A stretch of 18,311 nucleotides of DNA, taken from NCBI GenBank assembly GCA_022572105.1, contig JACZWN010000044.1, positions 1 to 18,311 of the forward strand. Direction: 5' to 3'. A program made the translations under genes and the position numbers. This document shows, one piece after another, positions 7,122-13,875 of this stretch (its first letter is position 1; every line of letters begins with the position of its first letter). The DNA is from Pseudomonadota bacterium (GTDB lineage Bacteria; Pseudomonadota; Alphaproteobacteria; Kiloniellales; J153). The notes under the pieces are model-generated. The model saw only the letters and a list, made by a program, of their open reading frames with translations, was not told where the DNA came from and did no database searches.

Positions 7122-7157
7122 AGGGTCAGGGACACTTCCCCTGGCCCTTTTGCTTTT
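7122..7157 (+). terminator. Partial terminator/attenuator after the binding-protein gene
   Basis: AGGGTCAGGG (7122-7131) pairs with CCCTGGCCCT (7139-7148), with one G-T pair and a 7-nt loop, followed by TTTTGCTTTT. It sits between the binding-protein stop and the first permease start, 14 nt before the permease ATG. Such hairpins in importer operons commonly protect the upstream mRNA and reduce read-through, leaving more binding protein than permease. Confidence 0.7.
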
Positions 7158-7170
7158 CGAGCGGGATTTT

Positions 7171-8004
7171 ATGCGCGAATCGAGATTCGTTTCTCTGCTG
7201 CTCGTGGCGCCGGCGCTGGCGATACTGTTGGTCTTTTTCGCCACCCCGCTGGGCTACTCGCTGGTCACCGCCTTTGTCGCGAAAGACGGCGCGCTGACCA
7301 CCGCAAACTTCGTCAAGGCCTTCGAATTCTATTCCACGGATATTTGGTTCACCGTGGTGATCGTCGGGCTGTCCACCGTGCTGATAGCGGTCATCGCGGT
7401 GGCGATCGGTGGTTACCTGGTCCTTGGCGACAGCGCCCGCGCGGTGGCGATCCTCAAGTGGTTGTACCGTTGGCCGCTGTTCATCCCGTTCATCGTCGCC
7501 GGACAGATGATGCGCTCGTTCCTCGCCAAGAACGGCCTGATGAACAACACCTTCGTATCGCTTGGTTTGCTCGATCCCTTGCAGACCACGAGCTTTCTCG
7601 ACTGGCAGGGTCTGATCATCACTTTCGTGTGGAAGCAGACCCCCTTCGTCGCTCTCTTGGTGGCGGGCGCCATGGCGTCCCTCGATCCGTCCACCATCGA
7701 GGCGGCGCGCAACCTGGGCGCCAAGCGGCTGCGGATCCTCATCGAGATCATCGTGCCTCAGGTCCGGCGGACGCTGGTGGTGGGGTTGATCCTGTCTTTC
7801 GTCGCCATGATGTCGGTGCTCTCGGTGCCGCTGATGATCAGCGGCGAGTCGCCGACCATGATAACTGTCGATATGGCGTTCCGGATCAATTTTTACGGTG
7901 ACTACGGGGTGGCCAATGCGCTCGGCTTCACCTCCTATTTGATCACCGCCGCGGCGGCCTGGTTTTATCTGCGTCAGGGCGTGCGCGAAGGAGCGGAGCC
8001 ATGA
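7171..8004 (+). CDS. ABC importer inner-membrane permease 1
   Basis: The 277-residue protein is a binding-protein-dependent transport permease with about six membrane helices, near residues 8-30, 61-83, 100-115, 148-170, 202-222 and 250-266. The cytoplasmic EAA loop that docks on the ATPase is EAARNLGAKRLRILIEIIVP (177-196). The start ATG gives MRESRFVSLLLVAPALA. It follows the attenuator hairpin closely, and GAGCGGG upstream is a usable ribosome binding site. Its TGA overlaps the next gene's ATG (ATGA at 8001-8004), so the two permeases are translationally coupled and would form a heterodimeric channel. Confidence 0.92.
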   Translation: MRESRFVSLLLVAPALAILLVFFATPLGYSLVTAFVAKDGALTTANFVKAFEFYSTDIWFTVVIVGLSTVLIAVIAVAIGGYLVLGDSARAVAILKWLYRWPLFIPFIVAGQMMRSFLAKNGLMNNTFVSLGLLDPLQTTSFLDWQGLIITFVWKQTPFVALLVAGAMASLDPSTIEAARNLGAKRLRILIEIIVPQVRRTLVVGLILSFVAMMSVLSVPLMISGESPTMITVDMAFRINFYGDYGVANALGFTSYLITAAAAWFYLRQGVREGAEP

Positions 8005-8807
8005 CCGGGCCGCTGAACTGGTTGCCCAGGACCATCATCCTGGTGCTGCTCGCGCTGGTCATTTTCGGACCTTTGACCAATCTTCTAATCTGGGCGGTGG
8101 CGGAGCAGTGGTACTACCCCCACAAGCTGCCGGTCACCTACGGCTTCAAGTATTGGGCGGAGGTATTCAAGCCGACCGGCAATGCCATGCTGTCGCTCTG
8201 GACCAGCCTGCTGATCGCGGTGCTCACCGTGCTCGCCTGCCTGGCAGTGTCGATTCCGGCGGGCTACGCGCTGGCCCGGCGCAGTCTGCCGTGGCGCGCG
8301 CTCATCATGCTCGCCTTCCTCCTGCCCCAGGCCTTTCCGTCGGTGCCCATCTACATCAACATCGCCCGGATCTTCTATGGCTACGGCCTCAATGGCACCA
8401 TCACGGGCGTGGTTCTCGTGCACACCACGCATGGGCTGGTGTTTTCGGTCTGGATTGCGACGGCGGCCTTCGCTGCGGTCGACCGCGAGTTGGAGGAGGC
8501 GGCGCGCAGCATCGGGGCCTCGCCTTTGCGCAGCTTCTTCACGGTGACGCTGCCACTGGCGGCACCGGGTATCATGGCAAGCGCGATATTCGTATTTCTC
8601 GAATCGCTCGACGAGTTCACGGGGACCTTTTTCGTCGGCGTTCCGGACGTGACCACCTTGCCCTTGCTGCTGTTCAACGCCAGCATGGAGGGCAACTACC
8701 AGATCGCTTCGATTACGGCACTGATCCTGCTGGTTCCATCGGTCGGCTTCATGCTGTTTATCGAGCGCTTCCTCAAGGCCGACGTGCTCGGCAAGGTCGG
8801 CGCTTAG
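8001..8807 (+). CDS. ABC importer inner-membrane permease 2
   Basis: The 268-residue partner permease has predicted helices near residues 10-33, 65-92, 99-122, 134-158, 185-205 and 237-256. The EAA loop is EEAARSIGASPLRSFFTVTL (165-184), with the expected EAA---G spacing. The start overlaps the preceding stop by 4 bp. It is the last gene of the ATPase-binding protein-permease-permease operon. No terminator is obvious in the following bases, which quickly become degenerate gene and repeat remnants. No regulator or enzyme gene is linked, so the substrate stays open. Confidence 0.92.
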   Translation: MTGPLNWLPRTIILVLLALVIFGPLTNLLIWAVAEQWYYPHKLPVTYGFKYWAEVFKPTGNAMLSLWTSLLIAVLTVLACLAVSIPAGYALARRSLPWRALIMLAFLLPQAFPSVPIYINIARIFYGYGLNGTITGVVLVHTTHGLVFSVWIATAAFAAVDRELEEAARSIGASPLRSFFTVTLPLAAPGIMASAIFVFLESLDEFTGTFFVGVPDVTTLPLLLFNASMEGNYQIASITALILLVPSVGFMLFIERFLKADVLGKVGA

Positions 8808-8840
8808 GACGCGGGGGCACACCGGATCAATTCCACGAAC

Positions 8841-8950
8841 GAGGGATTGGCCGGTGGCGCCTACCGGGTCACCGGCGGCACCCAGGGCATCGGAGAGGCG
8901 GTGGCCATGTCGCACGACCCTGGCGCCGATCTTGGCCGGCTTCTCTTTCA
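8841..8950 (+). pseudogene. Short-chain dehydrogenase/reductase N-terminal remnant
   Basis: One frame reads EGLAGGAYRVTGGTQGIGEA followed by VAMSHDPGADLG. This is the start of a Rossmann-fold SDR (consensus VTGGTQGIGxAxA, the NAD(P)-binding glycine motif TGGxxGIG). After about 35 codons the similarity ends, and the frame closes at a TGA near 9016. The catalytic Tyr-x-x-x-Lys region is absent. Normally Ala or Val precedes VTGG, and the residues just before it are degraded here, so the fragment is broken at both ends. Confidence 0.6.
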
Positions 8951-9006
8951 ACGTGGTCAGCGACCAGTGCTCTGCTTCCCCAGTTCTGTAAACTTCTCCT
9001 TTGGGT

Positions 9007-9065
9007 CCAGGCTGTGAAAAAACGCGGACATCGAGATGACTCGAAATTAGTTTTCACACAGCTTG
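9007..9065. repeat. Imperfect inverted repeat around a degenerate motif
   Basis: CCAGGCTGTGAAAA (9007-9020) is mirrored by TTTTCACACAGCTTGG (9051-9066), with a small bulge. The 30 bp between include CGCGGACATC, a loose copy of the dispersed motif. It could fold as a hairpin or be a remnant of a small transposable repeat. Confidence 0.45.
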
Positions 9066-9118
9066 GGTCAGGAGCCGACATACTGGACCGAATCACGGGT
9101 AGGTCCGGTGCCGGGCCT

Positions 9119-9129
9119 AAAGCGGACGT
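9119..9129 (-). repeat. Dispersed motif copy (AAAGCGGACGT)
   Basis: A reverse-orientation copy of the AATG[TA]CCGCTT motif, in the decay zone after the importer operon. Confidence 0.5.
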
Positions 9130-9245
9130 CGCCACTCGCAACACCGGTTAATCCAGTCCATGACCCAGCGCGGGGCGTGGACGGCGGCGGCGGAGCAGTC
9201 CGTGCTCGATCACGGTTCCTGCGCTGCCGGGTTTAATTCGGGTTC

Positions 9246-9371
9246 GAGCTTATCAAGGCCGACCTCGGCTTGCGTCAACATTTCTTGGCCCAAGGTGCCG
9301 AGGCCATCGAGCTCTTCCCTCCAGAAGAATGCGCAAACTTCTTCGCCAACTCAGGGTATGAACCAAACTGA
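9246..9371 (+). pseudogene. IS630-family transposase, C-terminal remnant
   Basis: The frame reads LRQHFLAQGAEAIELFPPEE and then CANFFANSGYEPN before a TGA stop. The ending F-x-PEECANxFxxxGY is the characteristic C-terminus of IS630 (Tc1/mariner-like) transposases. Only about 41 codons remain; an in-frame TAA lies at 9234, and no DDE catalytic segment is visible upstream. The call rests on family memory of this tail. No terminal repeat can be identified. Confidence 0.55.
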
Positions 9372-9383
9372 TCGGAAAACGCT

Positions 9384-9872
9384 CTAGCGCGCGCGGTACA
9401 TGAAGTAGCGCCCCGGTTTCACGTCATCGGGCAGGGGCAGCGCCTCGACGCCGTCGTGGGCCACGTCCTGGTCCGAGACCACCACGCCGCCCGGGCGCAG
9501 CAGCCGCGGCAGCTGGGTGGCCAGGAACGCGGCGATGCGGCCGTCGGCCGCGGCATCGCCGGTGCCCACGTCGCTGTGGACGAGCGCCACGCTCGGCCCG
9601 AAGCGCGCCACCGCGGCGGGCAGGGTCTGGTGGAAGTCGCCGAGCAGGAGGTGCGCTGCATCCGGGACGCAATCGGGATGGGCCGCCACCTGGCGCTCGA
9701 ACACGAAGATCTCGCGCCCGGGCAGGACCTCGCGCAGGTAATCGAAGGTGCGGCCGTTGCCGAGGCCGAACTCCAGGACCGGGCCCGGCAGGTCGCGGAC
9801 CAGATCGACGGCGCGGTCGAGGCAGGCGCGCTGCGCTTGCAGGCGGCGGATGACGCTGTCCAGTCGGCTCAT
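9384..9872 (-). CDS. Class I SAM-dependent methyltransferase-like protein, second of a tandem pair
   Basis: The 162-residue protein is a minimal Rossmann-type methyltransferase. Motif I is LEFGLGNGRTFDYLRE (about 33-48), an acidic residue follows strand 2 (FVFERQVA), VALVHSDVG lies mid-domain, and the post-motif RLLRPGGVVVSDQD matches motif VI of many methyltransferases. Size and motif order resemble the small family I know as Methyltransf_17, though this is from memory. Methyl acceptor unknown. It ends the four-gene minus-strand operon and starts 13 nt after its paralogue's stop. The start region is duplicated: MSRL is encoded twice, 17 bp apart, and the first copy runs into a stop (MSRLAA). 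The two proteins match closely from MSRLD onward (RRL-AQRACL, DLPGPV, ERQVAAHPDC). Confidence 0.8.
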   Translation of the reverse strand: MSRLDSVIRRLQAQRACLDRAVDLVRDLPGPVLEFGLGNGRTFDYLREVLPGREIFVFERQVAAHPDCVPDAAHLLLGDFHQTLPAAVARFGPSVALVHSDVGTGDAAADGRIAAFLATQLPRLLRPGGVVVSDQDVAHDGVEALPLPDDVKPGRYFMYRAR

Positions 9873-9892
9873 GCCGCCAGTCGGCTCATGCC
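9859..9892. repeat. Duplicated translation-start segment between the methyltransferase genes
   Basis: On the minus strand CATGAGCCGACTGG occurs twice, offset by 17 bp. The upstream ATGA overlaps the TGA of the first methyltransferase gene (ATG at 9889, TGA at 9888-9886), while the downstream ATG opens the second gene. The upstream copy opens only the six-codon frame MSRLAA. This may be a leftover of the gene duplication or a coupling leader. Confidence 0.6.
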
Positions 9893-10407
9893 CGATGGCC
9901 CGCGGCCGCGATAGGGGCCGGGTCCAGGCGGTACATGAAGTAGACCCCGGGCTCGAGCTCCCGCGGCAGGCCGAGGCCTTGGGCGCCGGCGAAGGCCATG
10001 TCGCGGTCGGCGGCGACGATCCCGCCGGGGGCGAGCAGTCCGGGCAGTTCGCCGGCGATGAAGGCGGCGAGCCGCGCGTCCCGCTCCAAATTGGCCGAGC
10101 CGATGTCGGCGTGCACCAGCGCCACGCGGCCGCTGAAGCGCTCGGCGGCCGCGGGCAGCGTGTCGTGAAAATCGCCGCGACAGAGGTGGGCCTCGTCGGG
10201 AATGCAATCGGGATGGGCCGCCACCTGGCGCTCGAAGACGAAGATCTCGCGCTCCGGGAGCGCCGCGCGCAGATGATCGTAGGTCCGGCCATTGCCGAGG
10301 CCGAGCTCGAAGACCGGGCCGGGCAGATCCCGGATCATCTCGGCCGCCAGGTTCAGGCAGGCGCGCTGCGCCTCGAGGCGCCGGATGTTGAGGTCGAGAC
10401 GGCTCAC
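9886..10407 (-). CDS. Class I SAM-dependent methyltransferase-like protein, first of a tandem pair
   Basis: The 173-residue protein has the same plan as its downstream paralogue: motif I LELGLGNGRTYDHL (about 33-46), FVFERQVAAHPDCIPDEAHL, a central RVALVHADIGSANLERD, and GLLAPGGIVAADRD. It differs by a short C-terminal extension rich in Pro and Ala. The glycine-rich motif I is intact, so SAM binding is plausible; the acceptor is unknown. The GTG start lies one nucleotide past the TGA of the cyclic-nucleotide-binding gene, indicating tight coupling. Both paralogues keep the signature residues, so neither looks like a pseudogene. Context suggests modification of something exported or sensed by the ABC protein encoded upstream. 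Confidence 0.82.
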   Translation of the reverse strand: MSRLDLNIRRLEAQRACLNLAAEMIRDLPGPVFELGLGNGRTYDHLRAALPEREIFVFERQVAAHPDCIPDEAHLCRGDFHDTLPAAAERFSGRVALVHADIGSANLERDARLAAFIAGELPGLLAPGGIVAADRDMAFAGAQGLGLPRELEPGVYFMYRLDPAPIAAAGHRA

Positions 10408-10408
10408 C

Positions 10409-10861
10409 TCAGTTGCCGGCCCCGGCGCGCGCCTTCATCAGGTCCGCGGTGGTGGCCTCGAGGCGCTGGGCGAGCACACGCATGATCTCGACCCCCATTT
10501 CCGGAAAGTCGGTCACCATCTGGAAGAACAGGTCCTTGGTGATCTTGAGCGCGGTCAGCTCGCTGGTCGCGGTGACCGTGGCGGTGCGCGGGATATCGAC
10601 CAGGATGGCGATCTCGCCGACGATGTCGTTCTTGCCGACTTGCGCCACGACGAGCGGGGTGTCCCGGGTCACGATCACGTCGGCCGTGCCCTCGATGATG
10701 ATGTAAGCGGCATCGCCGATATCGCCCTGCTCGCAAAGCGATTGGCCTTCCTTGAAGGTGATCCGTTCGCTGGCAAAGCACATGAGCTTGAGCTTCGCCG
10801 ATTCGATGTTGGCGAACAAAGGGATCTTGCGAAGGATCTCGACTTCCTGTTCGATGCTCAC
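10409..10861 (-). CDS. Stand-alone cyclic-nucleotide-binding (Crp-fold) domain protein
   Basis: The 150 residues form a single cNMP-binding beta-roll with no DNA-binding helix-turn-helix, no kinase and no membrane part. LRKIPLFANIES opens the domain, followed by LCEQGDIGDAAYIIIEG (42-58). The phosphate-binding cassette is GEIAILVDIPRTATV (82-96); Glu83 and Arg92 are the residues that contact the ribose and cyclic phosphate in binding-competent members. It therefore probably binds cAMP or cGMP and acts by protein-protein contact. The start is GTG at 10861, supported by a strong AGGGAGGA ribosome binding site. It sits 22 bp after the ABC gene and 1 nt before the first methyltransferase, so it likely regulates or forms part of the ABC complex. 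The last point is an inference. Confidence 0.88.
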   Translation of the reverse strand: MSIEQEVEILRKIPLFANIESAKLKLMCFASERITFKEGQSLCEQGDIGDAAYIIIEGTADVIVTRDTPLVVAQVGKNDIVGEIAILVDIPRTATVTATSELTALKITKDLFFQMVTDFPEMGVEIMRVLAQRLEATTADLMKARAGAGN

Positions 10862-10883
10862 CGCTGTCCTCCCTGATTCCGGT

Positions 10884-13601
10884 TTATTCCGCCGCCATGA
10901 TGCCGCTCAAGGCCGAGCCGGGTTTGTTCAAGTCCGCGAAGCTGCCCTGTTCGACGATCCGGCCCTCGTGCATCACCAGAACGCGGTCGAAACGGTCCGC
11001 GGAGTCCGGCCGTTGCAGCGTCCAGATCACGCCTTGGTCCGCGCGATACTCGAGAACCCGCTGCAACAGGCGTGTCTGCGAGGCGCCGTCGAGCACCGCG
11101 AGCGCATCGTTCACGATCAAGATTTCCGGGCGCTTGAGCAGCGCGCGGCCGAGCCCGATCTTCTGGCGCTGGGCGGGGCTCAGGCGCTTGCCGCCGACCC
11201 CGACCTCGTAGTCCAGTCCAACCTCGATCACCGTGACCCGCAGGCCGAGCCGGTCGAGCACCTCGGTCACGGCGCGGCCGACGATCTCCTCGGCCTGCGC
11301 CCGGCCGTAGGCGAGGCGCCCGAACAGGATGTTGTCCTGCAACGAGGCGGCGGCGTTGTAGGTGTCCGGACGGTAGAAGGCCACGGCGTCGGGATCGCGC
11401 TCGGCCAGGCGTTCGCCGATCAGCTTGCGGGCCTCCACGACCTTGGCCTCGACGTCCTGGTCGATCAACCCCAGACGGTGACGCGCCTCGACGTAATCGA
11501 AGGGCAGGCGGCGCAAGGCGAGCGCCTCGTCCGCGTCGAGCGTTTCCTTGCCATGCTTGTCGATCTTGGTGACCAGCGTGCCGAAGCTCGGTAGATCGTC
11601 GGCGTCGATGAAACTGAACTGATCGAAGAACGGGTGCCCCGGCGGCAGGTCGGCGAAGATCTCGACCATGGTGCGGGCGATGTTGAGGCCCATGTCGAGC
11701 ATGCGCTCGATCAGCCCGGTCTCGGTCAGGACCTCGGTGACGAGCGGGTTCTCCGCCAACGCCCCGGCGCCGTATTCCGGCTTGGTCGGGGTGCCGAACA
11801 GGAGGTTCTCGGCCAGCGTCGCGTTGCCGTTGTAGTGCTCCGGGTCGAAGCGGATTACCAGGTTCTCGGCGTCGTCGGCGGCCAGGCGCGCGGGCAGCGC
11901 GGCGCGTGCGCTGAGCACCGCCTCGCAAGCCTCCGGTCGCGCGTCGGGGTCGATCGTGCCCTTCAAGCCGAAACGGTAGACGTCCTCCTCCAGTTCCACC
12001 AGGCTCAGAACCTCGGTGATCTTGCCGTGAAGATCCTCCGGGCCCCGAGCCCCGGCGGCCCCGTAATCGACCCATTCGGCCTCCGAGTCGAGCGTCGAAT
12101 TGGCGGCGCGAAGGCTCTCGGCAACCCATGCGGCATGGCGCGCCGCCGCGGCGCCCTCGCGGGCGGGCGCGTCGAGCGGCCTGTGCTTCAAGCCGTAGAT
12201 CAGGTTTTCACGCACCGACAGCGGGAACAGATAGGCGTCCTGGCCGACGTAGGACAGGCGCCGGCCGGTCACCGCCTGAGGCAACTCGGCCAGGTCGCGG
12301 CCGCCGATCTTGACGCTGCCGGTGGTCGGCGTCACCAGCCGGGCCAGCATCATGCCCAGGTATTCCTTACCGCTGCCGCCGGGGCCGATGATCGCCACAT
12401 GGTCGTCGACCTTGACGGTGAAACTGACCGAGTCCACGAGGATGTTCTCGGTGTCGTCGAGGAGTCCCAGCGCGGAGACCACGATCTCGCCGGTCAGCGC
12501 CGGTCCGGCGTCATGCGCCGGATCCTGAACCGACGGATCGAGGATCTCGCTCGGCTGGAACTGGTCGACCACCTGTTCGTACTTGATCTGTATGTCGAGG
12601 CGCTGCTGGTCCCAGTCGATGAGTTCCTTGATGGGCCCCGGCAGGTCCTTGTAGGCGGCGATCACCGCGACCAGGGCGCCGATGTCGAGGTAACCGTAAA
12701 GCGCGAGCAATCCGCCGCCGGCGTAGAAGGCGAAGGGCGTCAGCTGGGCGAGAAAGTTGTTGAGAAACTTGACGAAGAACTTGCGCCGGAAGACCTCATA
12801 ACGGATATCGAAGATGCGGCCCAGGCGCGAGGACATATCGGCGCGCTCGAAATTCGAGGTGTCGTGCGCGTGCACCTCGACCGCGCCCTCGATCACCTCG
12901 CCGATCCGCCCGGCGAACGCGCGCGCCTCAAGCACGCGTTGCCGGTTCAGGCGCAGGATCGGCTTGCGGAGCTTCGGAATGAGAAAAGCCTGGCCTAACA
13001 CAACTCCCGCGGCCACCAGGCCCAGCCAGATGCTTTGCACCATAATGAAAGCCATGGCCGTCAAGGCCTGACCGCCGAGAAACGCGGGCGCGATGAAGGC
13101 GTCGCCGATGAAGCCGCCGAGCGGTTCCACCTCGTCCTTGATCATGGTGGCCATCTCGGCCTGCTTGAGCTTGCGCACCTGCATGATCGGAAAGCGCAGG
13201 ATGCGGTCGCTCAGCTCGTAGCGCAGGCGGCGCAGCATGCGCTCGCCCAAGCGTCCCTTGTTCGTGTTGATGACGAACTTGAAACCGCCGTTGACGAAGA
13301 CCAGGACGAGGAAAGCGAAGCTGAGCGCCAGCAGCAGGGTCTGCTGCTCCATCATGAAGCCGTCGAACAAAGCGACCGGCTGGCCGGTCAGCATCTCGCC
13401 GAACGGCAGTTCGATGGCCAAGAACGGCTGAACCGAGCCCGGACCGAGAAAGCCGTCGCCCATGATTCCCCGGTTGATGATGCGCTTCGGCACGTCGAGG
13501 GCGATGAAATAGAACGGCATCGACAGGAGCACCATCAGCAGAATCGAGATCTGCTCCCGCTTCGAGTGGTGCCAGATATATTTGAAGATGTTTGGTTCCA
13601 T
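10884..13601 (-). CDS. ABC exporter-like protein with a split, catalytically divergent nucleotide-binding domain (905 aa)
   Basis: Residues 1-330 are an ABC-exporter membrane domain with helices near 18-36, 87-106, 166-186, 188-208, 283-303 and 305-318. The NBD begins at about 370. Its Walker A is GPGGSGKE (406-413), with Glu where Ser/Thr should bind magnesium. The Q-loop (Gln454, YVGQDAYLFP) is normal. The signature LSPAQ (807-811) comes 353 residues later instead of about 60. Walker B is ILIVNDALAVLD (827-838), with Asn and Asp in place of Asp and Glu. The H-loop His is Gln863 (TLQRPD). The insert (about 475-770) contains two more copies of the segment x-P-x-x-YN----L-x-N-L/I-L-F-G (584-603, 742-761) and three copies of [VI]TEVL-x4-L-x7-GL (528, 621, 778). 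A single undamaged frame and family-like ends argue for a functional protein. Substrate unknown; it may be ATPase-poor. Confidence 0.9.
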   Translation of the reverse strand: MEPNIFKYIWHHSKREQISILLMVLLSMPFYFIALDVPKRIINRGIMGDGFLGPGSVQPFLAIELPFGEMLTGQPVALFDGFMMEQQTLLLALSFAFLVLVFVNGGFKFVINTNKGRLGERMLRRLRYELSDRILRFPIMQVRKLKQAEMATMIKDEVEPLGGFIGDAFIAPAFLGGQALTAMAFIMVQSIWLGLVAAGVVLGQAFLIPKLRKPILRLNRQRVLEARAFAGRIGEVIEGAVEVHAHDTSNFERADMSSRLGRIFDIRYEVFRRKFFVKFLNNFLAQLTPFAFYAGGGLLALYGYLDIGALVAVIAAYKDLPGPIKELIDWDQQRLDIQIKYEQVVDQFQPSEILDPSVQDPAHDAGPALTGEIVVSALGLLDDTENILVDSVSFTVKVDDHVAIIGPGGSGKEYLGMMLARLVTPTTGSVKIGGRDLAELPQAVTGRRLSYVGQDAYLFPLSVRENLIYGLKHRPLDAPAREGAAAARHAAWVAESLRAANSTLDSEAEWVDYGAAGARGPEDLHGKITEVLSLVELEEDVYRFGLKGTIDPDARPEACEAVLSARAALPARLAADDAENLVIRFDPEHYNGNATLAENLLFGTPTKPEYGAGALAENPLVTEVLTETGLIERMLDMGLNIARTMVEIFADLPPGHPFFDQFSFIDADDLPSFGTLVTKIDKHGKETLDADEALALRRLPFDYVEARHRLGLIDQDVEAKVVEARKLIGERLAERDPDAVAFYRPDTYNAAASLQDNILFGRLAYGRAQAEEIVGRAVTEVLDRLGLRVTVIEVGLDYEVGVGGKRLSPAQRQKIGLGRALLKRPEILIVNDALAVLDGASQTRLLQRVLEYRADQGVIWTLQRPDSADRFDRVLVMHEGRIVEQGSFADLNKPGSALSGIMAAE

Positions 13602-13875
13602 TCGGTTCCAAAGCCCGCCGCAACCGCCTCGACGAAACGCGCCCGAAAGGGCGCGAAGACCTTAACCCAAGCCGCCGGGGGGGTAAATGATAGCGATGGT
13701 CGATGATATCGGGTGGTTTCATGGGCACAGACAGGCCCGCCCGGGTCTGAACGGCCGGCCGGATGGCCCCGAGGCCCCCATGGTATGACTCTTTGCGCCA
13801 CGCCGGCGCTGTGCCATAGTCGGGTCAAATCAAGGGCTTGGACCCAAGGCACGGGCTACGGGGAGGGGGTGCGGC
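13602..13875. promoter_or_regulatory. Divergent intergenic region between the ABC operon and the glycosyltransferase gene
   Basis: These 274 bp separate two start codons facing away from each other, so promoters for both transcripts must lie here. The ABC start has a modest ribosome binding site (TTTGGAACC). The glycosyltransferase start has a strong GGGGAGGGGG. No gene is seen in between. Confidence 0.55.
13793..13820 (+). promoter_or_regulatory. Possible sigma-70 promoter for the glycosyltransferase gene
   Basis: TTGCGC (13793-13798) and CATAGT (13815-13820) are spaced by 16 bp and lie about 55 bp before the glycosyltransferase start. The -35 and -10 match the consensus only partly, so this is a candidate by position and spacing. 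Confidence 0.3.

Larger units (their letters stand above)
8808..9383. other. 576-bp graveyard of gene fragments and repeats
   Basis: Between the importer operon and the methyltransferase gene there is no intact gene. From left to right it holds a short-chain dehydrogenase scrap, an imperfect inverted repeat, several degenerate copies of the dispersed motif (CGCGGACATC near 9023, GAGCCGACAT near 9072, AAGCGGACGT at 9120) and the tail of an IS630-type transposase. It marks an old insertion and decay zone. Confidence 0.6.

Noticed and set aside
12350..12400. Altered Walker A of the ABC protein as a sequencing error
   Set aside because: The Glu codon GAA needs at least two changes to become Ser or Thr, the frame is intact, and other motifs are altered in step, so an error at this site is not a sufficient explanation.
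11634..12998. 454-codon open frame on the plus strand opposite the ABC gene
   Set aside because: It is the antisense shadow of the ABC coding sequence in GC-rich DNA, with no recognisable motifs and no ribosome binding site.
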